A stretch of DNA of 64,000 nucleotides, taken from Paractinoplanes ovalisporus (GTDB lineage Bacteria > Actinomycetota > Actinomycetes > Mycobacteriales > Micromonosporaceae). The first letter of the stretch is position 1; each line of letters begins with the position of its first letter. A program made the position numbers and the translations under genes. The notes beneath the pieces are model-generated. The model saw only the letters and a list, made by a program, of their open reading frames with translations. It was not told the DNA's origin and searched no databases. Where the stretch lies: assembly GCF_016834655.1 (NCBI RefSeq), contig NZ_JAENHP010000004.1, forward strand, positions 744,001-808,000, given 5' to 3'. Shown here one piece after another: positions 23,962-32,290 of the stretch.

Positions 23962-24642
23962 CTACTGCAGCCGCAGGGCCTCCCGCGCGCGGGTCACGGC
24001 GGCGGCGATGGTGGCGTCCACCGTCGCCATGCCGGTCTCCGCGATCGCGTCACCGGGACGCAGCGCGGGGTCGGGGCGCAGGCGCACCCGGCGTCCCTCG
24101 TACTCGAACTCCGTGTCGCCGCCCTCGCCGACCAGCACGTGGAAGTCCTCCGGGTGCAGGCTGACGACCAGCGATCCGGCCTCGGGGACGGCTGCCATGG
24201 CCCGGCGCACCGCGTCCGCCGTACGGCCCTGAGGGTCGTCCAGGCTGCGCCCGATGATCGCCTCGGCCAGCTCGAAGGCGTGCGCCAGCAGCACCTCCTG
24301 CAGCTCGCCGAAGGTGGGCATGAGCTGGTTCTCGAGTTCGGTCACGGCCCGGCCGAGCGCGTTGACCGCCTGCGCCAGCGCGGTCGCCCGCCGCTGCTCG
24401 TACGCCTGCTCGGTGGCCCGGGCCCGGGCGTGCGCGTTCTCCGCGGCCACGGCCGCCTCGCGCTGACCCTGGGCCCACCCCTCGGCGTATCCGGCCGTAC
24501 GGGCCTGCTGTTTGAGGCGGTCGAGCGAGTCGCCGTCGCTCGGCAGCCCGGTACGCAGGTCGACCCCGAACCGGGCGGCCGAGACCGACTCCGCACTCGA
24601 GCCGCGCAGAACCGGGCTGGTGCTCTCAGGCGATGAGCTCAT
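23962..24642 (-). CDS. fliH: FliH regulator of export ATPase
   Basis: A ~226-residue FliH that dimerises and tethers FliI to the C-ring. The middle is an Ala/Glu/Gln/Arg coiled coil (about 40-110, with QQARTAGYAEGWAQGQREAA), followed by the FliH/HrpE-type C-terminal domain (AFELAEAIIGRSL and VVSLHPEDF). ATG 24642 overlaps the fliG end by 17 bases; a GTG at 24654 would add four residues. Confidence 0.85.
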   Translation of the reverse strand: MSSSPESTSPVLRGSSAESVSAARFGVDLRTGLPSDGDSLDRLKQQARTAGYAEGWAQGQREAAVAAENAHARARATEQAYEQRRATALAQAVNALGRAVTELENQLMPTFGELQEVLLAHAFELAEAIIGRSLDDPQGRTADAVRRAMAAVPEAGSLVVSLHPEDFHVLVGEGGDTEFEYEGRRVRLRPDPALRPGDAIAETGMATVDATIAAAVTRAREALRLQ

Positions 24643-25651
24643 CGGCCTCGCCACCGCGCTGGACCTCGATCTGGCCGGAGTCCTCGAGCGAGCGGATCAC
24701 CGAGACGATCTTGGCCTGGGCCTCCTCGACCATCTTGACCTTGACCGGGCCGAGCAGGTCGATCTCCTCGAGCAGGTTCTCGCGGCCGCGCTCGGAGAGG
24801 TTCTTGGTGACCTTGTCGCGCACGGTGTCGGGCACACCCTTGAGGGCGGTGGCCAGGTCGGCCGGCTCCACTTGGCGCAGCACCAGCTGGATGGCGCGGT
24901 CCTCGAGGTTGATGATGTCCTCGAACATGAACATCCGGCGCCGGATCTCCTCGGCCAGCTCGGGGCTGCGGGCGTCCAGGGCTTCCAGGATGAGCCGTTC
25001 GGTGGTGCGGTCGGCGCGGTTGATGATGTCGACCAGCGGCTGCAGACCGCCGACGGTGGAGAGCTCGTCCGGCTGCAGCACCGACGAAAGCTTGCGCTGC
25101 AGGGCCTGCTCGACCTGGCGGATGATCTCGGGGGAGGTGCGGTCCATGACCGCGATCCGGTGCGCGACCTCGGTCTGCACCTCGATCGGGAGGCCGGCCA
25201 GGATCGACGAGGCGAGCGCCGAGGGGATGTGCGCGAGCACCAGAGCGATCGTCTGCGGGTGCTCGTACTGCACGTAGGAGAGCAGCTGCCGGGGGTCGGC
25301 GTGGCTGAGGAAGTTGAACGGGATGTCGTTCATCGAGGCTTCGAGGCGATCCAGTATCAACGCCGCGCGGTCCTTGCCCAGCGAGGCCTCTAGCAGCTCG
25401 CGGGCGTAGTCCATGCCGCCCGAACCGGCGTACCGGGTCGTGGCCATCGCGTAGAACTCGTCCATCACATCGTCGACCTGGGTCGGTTCCAGCTTGCCGA
25501 GCCGGGCGATCTCGGCCGAGATCATCTCGACTTCCTTCTCCGACATCTGCGACATGATCTGGGCGGACTGCTCCTTGCCGAACTGGACGAGCATGATGGC
25601 GGCCTTGCGCACGCCCGTCATCGACATGGTGGTGAGCGCCGGTGTGGTCAA
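24626..25651 (-). CDS. fliG: FliG motor switch protein
   Basis: A 341-residue FliG with N, middle and C domains. VRKAAIMLVQFGKEQSAQIM is near the start, the EHPQTIALVLAHI segment (EHPQ motif) lies in the middle, and the C-terminal torque helix has VRDKVTKNLSERGRENLLEE with its charged residues. The start is taken as TTG 25651 with GAGGGAG upstream; the frame opens further but without a better ribosome site. It joins the MS ring (FliF) to FliM and MotA. Confidence 0.94.
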   Translation of the reverse strand: MTTPALTTMSMTGVRKAAIMLVQFGKEQSAQIMSQMSEKEVEMISAEIARLGKLEPTQVDDVMDEFYAMATTRYAGSGGMDYARELLEASLGKDRAALILDRLEASMNDIPFNFLSHADPRQLLSYVQYEHPQTIALVLAHIPSALASSILAGLPIEVQTEVAHRIAVMDRTSPEIIRQVEQALQRKLSSVLQPDELSTVGGLQPLVDIINRADRTTERLILEALDARSPELAEEIRRRMFMFEDIINLEDRAIQLVLRQVEPADLATALKGVPDTVRDKVTKNLSERGRENLLEEIDLLGPVKVKMVEEAQAKIVSVIRSLEDSGQIEVQRGGEADELIA

Positions 25652-25736
25652 CGCGTACTCCCTCGGAACCCGCAGCGGAAACAAGCCGTAGGACGGCTGT
25701 GGCGGCGGCCGGGCTGACCGGCCGCCGCGCGAAGGG

Positions 25737-27365
25737 TCAGCGCGTCACATCGGCGGCCAGCCAGCCGCGCAAGAGCACTGCCATCTCCTCAGGTTGATCC
25801 TTGACCATCTGATCGATCTCCCGCTGGCGTTCCTCGCGAGCCTGCACGTTCGTGTCGTCCATGGCCATTCCGGCCTCGAGCATCTGCGCGGGGATCGCCT
25901 GGTTGAGCTCGGCGAGCCGCTGTGCCTCGAGCGCGGCCTGCATGTCCTCGAGGTGCTTGCGCTCCTCGGGGGTCAGGCCCCGCCGCTTCTTGCTCTTGCG
26001 GCTGAACCTCCAGGCCAGGAAGAGCAGCACCAGCACCAGTCCGGCCAGTCCGGCCGTCTTGTACATCGACATCTGCTTGGCCTGCGTGGCCGCCGCCGAG
26101 GAGGCGGCCAGGGCCTCCTGGGCCGCCTTGGCCGCGCTCTGGTCGAACGGCATGGCCGAGACCGCGATCGTGTCGCCGCGGGTGCTGTCGATGCCGGCCG
26201 CCGCGGTCACCAGCTGCTGCACCTGGGCCGGGTCGATGGTGGTGGAGGTGCTGCTGTTGAGCAGGACGGCCACGTTGAGCTTCTTGATGCCGCCCGGGGC
26301 GCTGCGGCGCACCTCGTTGACCTCGTTGACCGCGTTGTTCCGGACGCTGCTGCTGTTCTCGTACTGACCCGGGCCGTTGCTGCTGCCGCTGCCGGTGGTG
26401 CAGCCGGGGCCGGAGATGTTGTCCGGGCCGAGCACGCCGCCGGCGCAGTTGTTGGCGCCGTTGTAGGCCTCCCGCGTGTTCTGCTCGGAGAGCGCGGGCA
26501 CCGACGGGTCGGAGTTGTAGGTCTTGCTGGTCGTCTGGGTCTGGTCGAAGTCGAGGGCCACCGTGGTGACCACGGACGAGTTACCCGGCCCGACCACGCT
26601 GTCCAGCATGCTCTGGATGGACTGGTTCATCCGGTTCTGGAAGGCGACGGTCGCCGAATCGGTGCCGCTGTCGCCGCCCGTGCCGACGGCCGCACCGCCG
26701 CCGGTCGACAGGATCTTGCCGTCGGCGCCGGCCACCGTGATCTCGGTCGGGTCGAGGCCCTCCACGCTGGAGGCGACCAGGTGCACGATGGCCTGCACCT
26801 GCTGGCTGTCCAGCGGCTCGGTGGCCGACGTCTGCACCAGCACCGAGGCGGTCGGCTTGTCCTGCTCGTCGGCGAAGACGTCCTTCTTGGGGATCACGAG
26901 GTGCACGGTGGCCGCCTCGACCCCCGCGATCGACTTGATCGTGTTGGACAGCTCGCCCTCCAGGGCGCGCTGGTAGTTCGTCTGCTGCATGAAGTCGCTG
27001 GTGGTGATGCCCTGCTGGTCGAGCAGCGCGTAGCCGGTGCCGGCGTCGCCCGGCAGGCCCTCACCGCTCAGCGACAGGCGCAGCTCGTTGACCTGGTCCT
27101 GCGGCACCAGAATGGTCTGACCGTCGTTGGCCAGCTCGTACGTCGTCCCGGACTTCTTCAGCGACTCGACGATCGCGCTGGCGTCCTTGGACGAGAGGTT
27201 GTTGAACAGGATCGAGTACGACGGCTTCGACGCCCACGTGGCGAAGAAGTAGGCACCCACGACGAGTGCGATCACTGCCGCGATCGTGACGGCCTTCTGT
27301 CCCGGGGTGAAGGACCGGAACATGTCCGTGACGCGGCGAACCGGAGCGGGAAGGCGGTCGGTCAT
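25737..27365 (-). CDS. fliF: FliF MS-ring protein
   Basis: A 542-residue FliF with membrane helices at about 27-46 and 435-455. Ring-building YscJ/FliF domains lie between (SKPSYSILFNNLSSKDASAI and LVIPKKDVFADE). The C-terminal cytoplasmic tail (about 500-542, RQREIDQMVKDQPEEMAVLL) binds FliG. The Gly/Ser-rich insert around 290-340 is variable. It is the first basal-body structure to assemble. It follows fliE by one base. Confidence 0.95.
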   Translation of the reverse strand: MTDRLPAPVRRVTDMFRSFTPGQKAVTIAAVIALVVGAYFFATWASKPSYSILFNNLSSKDASAIVESLKKSGTTYELANDGQTILVPQDQVNELRLSLSGEGLPGDAGTGYALLDQQGITTSDFMQQTNYQRALEGELSNTIKSIAGVEAATVHLVIPKKDVFADEQDKPTASVLVQTSATEPLDSQQVQAIVHLVASSVEGLDPTEITVAGADGKILSTGGGAAVGTGGDSGTDSATVAFQNRMNQSIQSMLDSVVGPGNSSVVTTVALDFDQTQTTSKTYNSDPSVPALSEQNTREAYNGANNCAGGVLGPDNISGPGCTTGSGSSNGPGQYENSSSVRNNAVNEVNEVRRSAPGGIKKLNVAVLLNSSTSTTIDPAQVQQLVTAAAGIDSTRGDTIAVSAMPFDQSAAKAAQEALAASSAAATQAKQMSMYKTAGLAGLVLVLLFLAWRFSRKSKKRRGLTPEERKHLEDMQAALEAQRLAELNQAIPAQMLEAGMAMDDTNVQAREERQREIDQMVKDQPEEMAVLLRGWLAADVTR

Positions 27366-27366
27366 G

Positions 27367-27732
27367 TCAGGCCTGCATCCTCATGATTTCCTGGAACGCT
27401 TCCACGGCCTTGTTGCGGACGGCGAGCGTCAGCTGAAGGCCGAGCTGCGCCTCGTTGGCCGCCATCGTGTACTGGGCCGGGTCCTGCAGTGTTCCCTGGG
27501 CGGCCTGGACCGCGAGGTCGCTGGCCTTGGTCTGTGACGCCTGGACGCTCTCGAGGCCGCGCGACAGCATGCTGGCGAAGCTCTCGTTGGGTCCCTGGGC
27601 CTCGGTGGCCTTGTCGGTGCCGGTCAGAGCGCCGGCCCCACCGATGTTGCCGATGTCGCCGACCTTGTCGAGGCCGGAGATGCCGGCCACGCTGCCGAAC
27701 GGGCTGCCGATCGGTCCTATCGCGGAGGTCAT
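27367..27732 (-). CDS. fliE: FliE basal-body adaptor protein
   Basis: A 121-residue FliE joining the MS ring to the rod. The conserved C-terminal half has SFASMLSRGLESVQASQTKA and the terminal LQLTLAVRNKAVEAFQEIMR motif. The N-terminal ~45 residues are Gly/Ile-rich and longer than usual. It lies 8 bases after flgC in the flgB operon. Confidence 0.92.
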   Translation of the reverse strand: MTSAIGPIGSPFGSVAGISGLDKVGDIGNIGGAGALTGTDKATEAQGPNESFASMLSRGLESVQASQTKASDLAVQAAQGTLQDPAQYTMAANEAQLGLQLTLAVRNKAVEAFQEIMRMQA

Positions 27733-27740
27733 CGCCTACC

Positions 27741-28133
27741 TCACTTCCCCAGGTTGATGGCGGCGGTGTAGGAGTCCTTGGCCCGGTCCACGACCGACAG
27801 GTTCGCCTGGTAGGCGCGCTGGGCCATCATCATCTGGGCCATCTGGGAGCTCAGGTCGATGTCCGGCTTGCGCACGTAGCCCTGGTTGTCGGCGAGCGGG
27901 TTGTCCGGGTCGTGCACCAGCACACCCTCGGCGCTGCCCAGCGCCACGCCACCCACCTGGGCGCCGTTGCCGTCCTGGGCCTCCTGCGCGATCACGTACC
28001 GCGCCTGGAACGCCTTTTCCGACGTACGGCTGGTGTTGTCCATGTTGGCGATGTTGTCGGACACCGCGTCCAGCCACTTGCGGTAGACGGTCACGCCGGA
28101 ACCGGCGACGCCGATAGCGTTGAAAGTGCTCAT
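27741..28133 (-). CDS. flgC: FlgC proximal rod protein
   Basis: A 130-residue rod protein with the N-terminal hook/rod signature (SGVTVYRKWLDAVSDNIANM), the internal DPDNPLADNQGYV motif and C-terminal MAQMMMAQRAYQANLSVV. Exported by the flagellar secretion system. It starts 2 bases after the flgB stop. Confidence 0.94.
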   Translation of the reverse strand: MSTFNAIGVAGSGVTVYRKWLDAVSDNIANMDNTSRTSEKAFQARYVIAQEAQDGNGAQVGGVALGSAEGVLVHDPDNPLADNQGYVRKPDIDLSSQMAQMMMAQRAYQANLSVVDRAKDSYTAAINLGK

Positions 28134-28135
28134 CG

Positions 28136-28483
28136 TCAGGCTCCCTTGATCGCGTCGCGCAGCATCGAGTACTTGGTGTCCAGCGCCCGGATGGTCAGCT
28201 GGTAGCGCATCGTCGTGTCGATGTGGGAGAGCGTCTCCTCGTCGAGGTTGACGTTGTTGCCGTTCAGCCGGGTCGGCTCCAGCGACGTCGAGGTCTGCGG
28301 AGCGACTCCCAGCGGCGACAGACCCTTGGCGACAGCGCCGCGCAGCGCCTCCTCGAACTCAACCTTACGAGCCCGATAGCCTGGGGTTTCGATGTTCGCA
28401 ATATTGTTCGCGATAGCGCTCTGCCGGGCCGCGAGACCAGTGACCGCGACGCGCAGGGCGGACGACGAGACATCGTCGAACAC
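28136..28483 (-). CDS. flgB: FlgB proximal rod protein
   Basis: A 115-residue rod protein with LAARQSAIANNIANIETPGY at its N-terminal D0 helix and MRYQLTIRALDTKYSMLRDAI at its C terminus. The GTG start at 28483 has AAGGAGC 5 bases upstream; the frame continues 23 codons further upstream but lacks a ribosome site there. First gene of the flgB-flgC-fliE-fliF-fliG-fliH-fliI operon. Confidence 0.92.
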   Translation of the reverse strand: MFDDVSSSALRVAVTGLAARQSAIANNIANIETPGYRARKVEFEEALRGAVAKGLSPLGVAPQTSTSLEPTRLNGNNVNLDEETLSHIDTTMRYQLTIRALDTKYSMLRDAIKGA

Positions 28484-28557
28484 AGCAGCTCCTTGTGTGA
28501 GTTCCAAGGGCCGATCCGTGGCACTTCGGTGAGCGTTCCGTCGCTCGTACATTGCAG

Positions 28558-28583
28558 TTCGGTTCGCGCGCCGATTCGCTGAG
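28558..28583 (-). promoter_or_regulatory. Putative sigma-FliA promoter for flgB operon
   Basis: CTCA-N16-ACCGAA on the minus strand, one mismatch, 75 bases before the flgB start. Confidence 0.68.
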
Positions 28584-28590
28584 CGTCAGA

Positions 28591-28608
28591 CGGTTGCGGG
28601 CCGGTTGC
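28591..28608 (-). promoter_or_regulatory. Perfect TcrA-box direct repeat upstream of flgB
   Basis: GCAACCG-N4-GCAACCG on the minus strand, an exact match to the recalled TcrA box, ending 7 bases before the -35 of the flgB promoter. Confidence 0.7.
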
Positions 28609-28612
28609 ACGC

Positions 28613-28652
28613 GAAAACGTCCCGGGTCCCCACATAGGGGGTCCCGGGACGT
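28613..28652 (-). terminator. Terminator of fliD-fliS-orf unit
   Basis: A 10-bp stem (28617-28626 with 28643-28652), a mismatch, then 4 more G-C pairs; on the minus strand a TTTTC tail follows. It closes the fliD unit just upstream of the flgB regulatory region. Confidence 0.88.
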
Positions 28653-28662
28653 CGGAGGTCCC

Positions 28663-28986
28663 TCACATAGCGCGGTCGACGTAGACGGGTCGTTTGACCG
28701 CCTCGCCCGTCTCGATCTTGGTCGTCATGGTCATCTGCTGCTTGGTGGCGGTCATCCGGCGGGCGATCTCCTCGGCCGCCTTGAGCTGCCGGGTGAGGAT
28801 CTCGTCGGCCCTCGGCTTGAGCTCCAGCGGCAGCGCGCCCAGTTCGGTCGGCGGCTTCCAGAGGCTGGCCGGTGGCGTCTCGGCATGGCGGTGCTCGTCG
28901 GCGAGCATCAACTCGACCGTCGACACATCCAGTTCCAGCTCGTCCAGGGCCGCGCTCCAGGCGCCGTGCCACTCACCGTTGCTCAT
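28663..28986 (-). CDS. Small protein after fliS, possible FliT-like chaperone
   Basis: A 107-residue soluble protein (start MSNGEWHGAW, ATG 28986) predicted to be mostly helical, with a Glu/Lys/Arg-rich helix over its last 50 residues (KPRADEILTRQLKAAEEIA). I do not recognise the family. It is co-transcribed with fliD and fliS, where many bacteria carry fliT, the FliD chaperone of similar size. The FliT idea comes from position, size and helicity only. Confidence 0.65.
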   Translation of the reverse strand: MSNGEWHGAWSAALDELELDVSTVELMLADEHRHAETPPASLWKPPTELGALPLELKPRADEILTRQLKAAEEIARRMTATKQQMTMTTKIETGEAVKRPVYVDRAM

Positions 28987-29002
28987 CTGGTCAGCCCGTT
29001 CG

Positions 29003-29386
29003 TCACGCGACCGCCGAGGCGGCCGCCTCACGCCACGCGTCGCGCAGCGGCTCGACGAAACCGCGGCAGACGGCGACCCGCGCCGGGTCCTTGGCGATGT
29101 TCGCCCCGATCAGCTCGGTGAGCAGATAGCCGTAGAGGTTGGCCAGGCCCGGAGCGCCCGACCAGGCCTCGACGTCGAGGCTGACCTGCAGCTCGATGAC
29201 GATCTCCTGGGCGTGGGTGATCTTCTCGTGGGCGTTCTCGATCTCGCCCGCCCGCAGGGCCTCCTCGCCCTGCGCCAGGTCGAGGATCAGGCGGTCGTAC
29301 AGCATGATCAGCAGCTTGGCGGGCGAGGCGGTCTGGATCGAGTCCTGCAGGTAGCGGTGGCGGAGGTTCGGGGCGGTCACGGTCAT
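29003..29386 (-). CDS. fliS: FliS flagellin chaperone
   Basis: A 127-residue FliS. RYLQDSIQTASPAKLLIMLYD near the N terminus and LYGYLLTELIGANI near residue 85 are the family motifs. It binds the flagellin C terminus in the cytoplasm and delivers it to FlhA. In Bacillus it also links to FliW/CsrA control of flagellin, which is relevant because fliW and csrA lie 6 kb away. It sits 46 bases after fliD. Confidence 0.93.
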   Translation of the reverse strand: MTVTAPNLRHRYLQDSIQTASPAKLLIMLYDRLILDLAQGEEALRAGEIENAHEKITHAQEIVIELQVSLDVEAWSGAPGLANLYGYLLTELIGANIAKDPARVAVCRGFVEPLRDAWREAAASAVA

Positions 29387-29432
29387 CGGTCTCCTAGGTC
29401 AGGGCCCTGCGACGGCTGGTCGGGGCGGTGGA

Positions 29433-30824
29433 TCAGAGGCCGGAGAGCTGGCCGGCGAGCCAGGTGGACTGGTTCTTCAACTTGCCGAGTGAGGTCTCGA
29501 GGTCGGAGTACTGCTTCTGGAGTGCGGTCCGCTTGGCCGCGAGCCGGATGTCCCAGTTGCTGATCTGGGAGTTCAGGCCGTCGATCTCGTTCTTGCGGCC
29601 GGTGATGACCGAGGTGATGTTGGTCGACTGGTCGCCCGCGTACTTCTCCATCTGGTCGGCGAACTCGATGCCGGCCGCCTGGATCTGGAGCGGGTTCTCG
29701 TTGTAGGCGGCGGTGAACTTGGCCGAGTCGAAGGTCAGCTTGCCGGTGCTGTCGAGGGCCACACCGAACTTCGACAGCGAGATCGAGATCTTCTCGAGGT
29801 TGGTCCGGGTGGACGGGTCGCTCGGCTGGGTCTTGTCGTACGAGGGGTTCGTGTACGTCAGACCGAGGCTGATCTTGCTGAGCAGGGACTGCGAGATGTT
29901 GCGGACCGAGAAGTCGCCGGTCAGCGGCGAGCCCTTCTTGGTGGCGGCGTCGTATGCGGTCTGGTTGCCGATCTCGCTGAGCGCGCTGTTGGCCGCGTCC
30001 ACCAGTGCCTGCATCTTGCTGGCGATGCCGCTGACGTCCTGGTCGGAGGTGACCGTCACGTCGTTCTCGAGCTTCGAGACGGTGATCGAGACACCGGGCA
30101 TGAGCTTGGCGAAGGTGTTGGTGTCGCTGGTGACGGAGTAACCACCGTTGGCGGCGTTGTCGTCACCGCCGCCGATCTCCAGCTGGGCGTTGGAGGCCGA
30201 CGCGACGTTCGTCAGCGGCGAGGACACTCCGTCGAGCCCGCTGTCGATCCGGAACGCGTTGGCGCTGCCGGTCTTGGCCCCGCTGATCTGCAGGATGTCG
30301 CTGGAGCCACCGGTCGTGACCACGGTCGCCTTGAGGCCGATGCCGGCCGCGTTGATGGCGGCGGCGACACCCTTGGGCGACTTGTCGTCGCCCAGCGTGA
30401 TCGTGTTGACCTTGTCGTTGGTGCTGCCGTCGAGCGGGCCGGTGGTGATCTGGATGGTGCCCGAGCTGATGTCGCCGCTGGTGGGCACCTTGGCCGTGGT
30501 GATCTGGTTCTTGGCCAGGCTCTTGACGTTGAACACGGTGGTGCCGGAGGCGCTGTTGGTGCCGGTCACGGCGGTCGCGGTGACGGTGCTGGAGCTCGAG
30601 GTCGCCTTGACCGCGCGCCACGTGCTGAGCTGGCCGAGGCTGTCGGCCGAGTTCTTGAGCGAGGTCAGTGCGGCGTTGACCGACTGATAGGAGGCGACCG
30701 CGGTCTGGGCGGTGCTCACCTTGGTCTTGAGGCGGGTCTGAGGCGCGGCCTCGACCTGCATCAAGGAGGTGATCATCGACGAGGTCTGAAGGCCACTGAC
30801 GAGTCCGTCAACCGAAGTGCTCAT
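29433..30824 (-). CDS. fliD: FliD filament cap protein
   Basis: A 463-residue FliD (HAP2). The N-terminal D0 region VDGLVSGLQTSSMITSLMQV and the C-terminal coiled coil with KRTALQKQYSDLETSLGKL are typical, and the Ser/Thr/Asn-rich middle forms the cap plate. Exported and placed on the filament tip. It follows fliC across a hairpin that may act as a partial terminator. Confidence 0.93.
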   Translation of the reverse strand: MSTSVDGLVSGLQTSSMITSLMQVEAAPQTRLKTKVSTAQTAVASYQSVNAALTSLKNSADSLGQLSTWRAVKATSSSSTVTATAVTGTNSASGTTVFNVKSLAKNQITTAKVPTSGDISSGTIQITTGPLDGSTNDKVNTITLGDDKSPKGVAAAINAAGIGLKATVVTTGGSSDILQISGAKTGSANAFRIDSGLDGVSSPLTNVASASNAQLEIGGGDDNAANGGYSVTSDTNTFAKLMPGVSITVSKLENDVTVTSDQDVSGIASKMQALVDAANSALSEIGNQTAYDAATKKGSPLTGDFSVRNISQSLLSKISLGLTYTNPSYDKTQPSDPSTRTNLEKISISLSKFGVALDSTGKLTFDSAKFTAAYNENPLQIQAAGIEFADQMEKYAGDQSTNITSVITGRKNEIDGLNSQISNWDIRLAAKRTALQKQYSDLETSLGKLKNQSTWLAGQLSGL

Positions 30825-30853
30825 CGGAGCCTGCCTTTCACTGCCGGAAGAAG

Positions 30854-30886
30854 AAGCGGGGGCAGCCGCTTTTGACGGCTACCCCC
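30854..30886 (-). terminator. Terminator/attenuator between fliC and fliD
   Basis: An 11-bp stem with one mismatch (30858-30868 with 30876-30886); on the minus strand it is followed by a pyrimidine-rich CTTCTTCTTCC tail, 51 bases after the fliC stop. Confidence 0.7.
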
Positions 30887-30891
30887 ACCTA

Positions 30892-30917
30892 TTCGGTCAC
30901 TTGCACGAGATATTCAG
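30892..30917 (-). promoter_or_regulatory. Possible sigma-FliA promoter for fliD
   Basis: CTGA-N16-ACCGAA on the minus strand, two mismatches to CTCA-N-GCCGAA. It lies upstream of the fliC terminator, so a fliD transcript from here would have to read through that hairpin. Confidence 0.4.
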
Positions 30918-30938
30918 TTGCTGGCGGTGGCAGTTCGG

Positions 30939-32165
30939 TTAGCGCAGCAGCGAGAGAACGTTCTGCGCCGACTGGTTGGCCTGCGACAGCATCGACGTGC
31001 CGGCCTGGGTGAGGATCTGCGACCGGGTGAAGGAGACCATCTCCTGGGCCATGTCGGTGTCACGGATACGCGACTCCGACGCGGACAGGTTCTCGACCGC
31101 CACGTTGAGGTTGTTGATGGTGTGCTCGAAGCGGTTCTGCACGGCACCGAGCGTGGCGCGGCTGTCGGTCACCGACGACAGGGCCTTGTCGATCGCCTTG
31201 ATGGCGGCGTCGGGGTCCTTGGTGAGGTCGAGGGACGCCGTGCCGAGCGTCTCGGAGTCCACGCCGCCGATGGAGATGCCGATCTTCTGGTTGGCGTTCG
31301 CGCCGACCTGGAACTTGCCGCTGTTACCGCCGGTCTTGTCCAGGTTGGTGAGGTCCATCTTCGTGTCGCCGAGGACGGTGCCGGTGGTGTCGGCCACCGA
31401 GAAGTCACCGGAACCGGCCATCGAGTAGGTCGTGTTGTTCTGCGCGTCGACCTTGGCCGACATGGTGATCTCGTTGCCCTGGTAGCCGGCAGCCTTGAGC
31501 GCCTTCTCGGTCGCCGCGTTGACCGCCTTGGCCAGGTCCTGGGCCGACGCGTCGGAACCCAGCTGGCCCACCTTGACCTCGATCGGGCCGCCGGTCGGGG
31601 CGGCGCCGCCCACCTTGCTGATGGTGAAGCTGAAGTCGCCACCGGTGCCCGGAACGGCGGCGGCCGCGCCGGTGGTGCCGTCGGCGGGCAGCGAGTTGGT
31701 CGCGGCGTCGGTGAACTTGGTCTTGACGGTGTTGCCGAAGGTGCCGTCGAGCAGGTTCTGCTTGCCGAACGCCGTGCTCTTGCCGATCCGGTCGAGCTCG
31801 GCGTTGAGCTGGCCCATCTCCTTGTTGGCGGCGTCGGCGGCCGACGAGTCGGTGGCGCCCGAGTTGGCCGCCTGCACCGACAGGTCGCGCATACGCTGCA
31901 GGATGGCGGTCGTCTCGTTGAGCGCACCTTCAGCAGTCTGCGCGACCGAGACACCGTCCTGCGTGTTCCGCACGGCCACCTTGAGACCGCCGACCTGCGA
32001 GCGCAGGCCCTCGGAGATGGAGAGGCCGGCCGCGTCGTCGGCCGCCCGGTTGATGCGGAAACCACTGGACAACTTCTCCAGCGACTTCGACATCTGGCTG
32101 TCGGTGACCGACAGGTTCCGGTAGGCGTTCTGCGCGGCGATGTTCTGGTTGATGCGGAGACCCAT
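30939..32165 (-). CDS. fliC: FliC flagellin
   Basis: A 408-residue flagellin. The conserved D0/D1 ends are present: MGLRINQNIAAQNAYRNL and KSLEKLSSGFRINRAADDAA at the N terminus, and VENLSASESRIRDTDMAQEM to QSAQNVLSLLR at the C terminus. Residues ~165-310 form the variable surface domain, with Gly/Ala/Thr-rich sequence. It is the only flagellin gene seen. Strong SD AAGGAGGAAG (32171-32180) sits 5 bases before the ATG, within a leader that carries a CsrA-type hairpin. Confidence 0.96.
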   Translation of the reverse strand: MGLRINQNIAAQNAYRNLSVTDSQMSKSLEKLSSGFRINRAADDAAGLSISEGLRSQVGGLKVAVRNTQDGVSVAQTAEGALNETTAILQRMRDLSVQAANSGATDSSAADAANKEMGQLNAELDRIGKSTAFGKQNLLDGTFGNTVKTKFTDAATNSLPADGTTGAAAAVPGTGGDFSFTISKVGGAAPTGGPIEVKVGQLGSDASAQDLAKAVNAATEKALKAAGYQGNEITMSAKVDAQNNTTYSMAGSGDFSVADTTGTVLGDTKMDLTNLDKTGGNSGKFQVGANANQKIGISIGGVDSETLGTASLDLTKDPDAAIKAIDKALSSVTDSRATLGAVQNRFEHTINNLNVAVENLSASESRIRDTDMAQEMVSFTRSQILTQAGTSMLSQANQSAQNVLSLLR

Positions 32166-32170
32166 GAGTG

Positions 32171-32213
32171 CTTCCTCCTTGAGGGGTCTTGGAGCGGCCC
32201 ATCCATGGGGCCG
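32171..32213 (-). promoter_or_regulatory. fliC leader: GGA hairpin plus GGA-containing SD (candidate CsrA target)
   Basis: On the minus strand CGGCCC-CATGGAT-GGGCCG (32195-32213) forms a 6-bp hairpin with GGA in the loop, and the Shine-Dalgarno AAGGAGGAAG lies 14 bases downstream. Paired GGA sites, one in a hairpin loop and one in the SD, are the layout of CsrA-repressed flagellin leaders such as Bacillus hag. Confidence 0.55.
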
Positions 32214-32231
32214 TGGCGTTACGCCAGGCCG

Positions 32232-32258
32232 ATCGGCGCGGTGCCGACGGTTCCTCAG
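32232..32258 (-). promoter_or_regulatory. Possible sigma-FliA promoter for fliC
   Basis: CTGA-N17-GCCGAT on the minus strand, two mismatches; it would give a ~60-base leader that includes the GGA hairpin. A second candidate, CTCG-N15-GCCGGA, lies at 32285-32309. I cannot choose between them with confidence. Confidence 0.4.
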
Positions 32259-32290
32259 CAGTGTGCGAGATTTCCGCGCCCATTTCCGGC

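Noticed and set aside
25794..27386. 530-codon plus-strand frame opposite fliF
   Set aside because: No domain features; it is antisense to a clear FliF.
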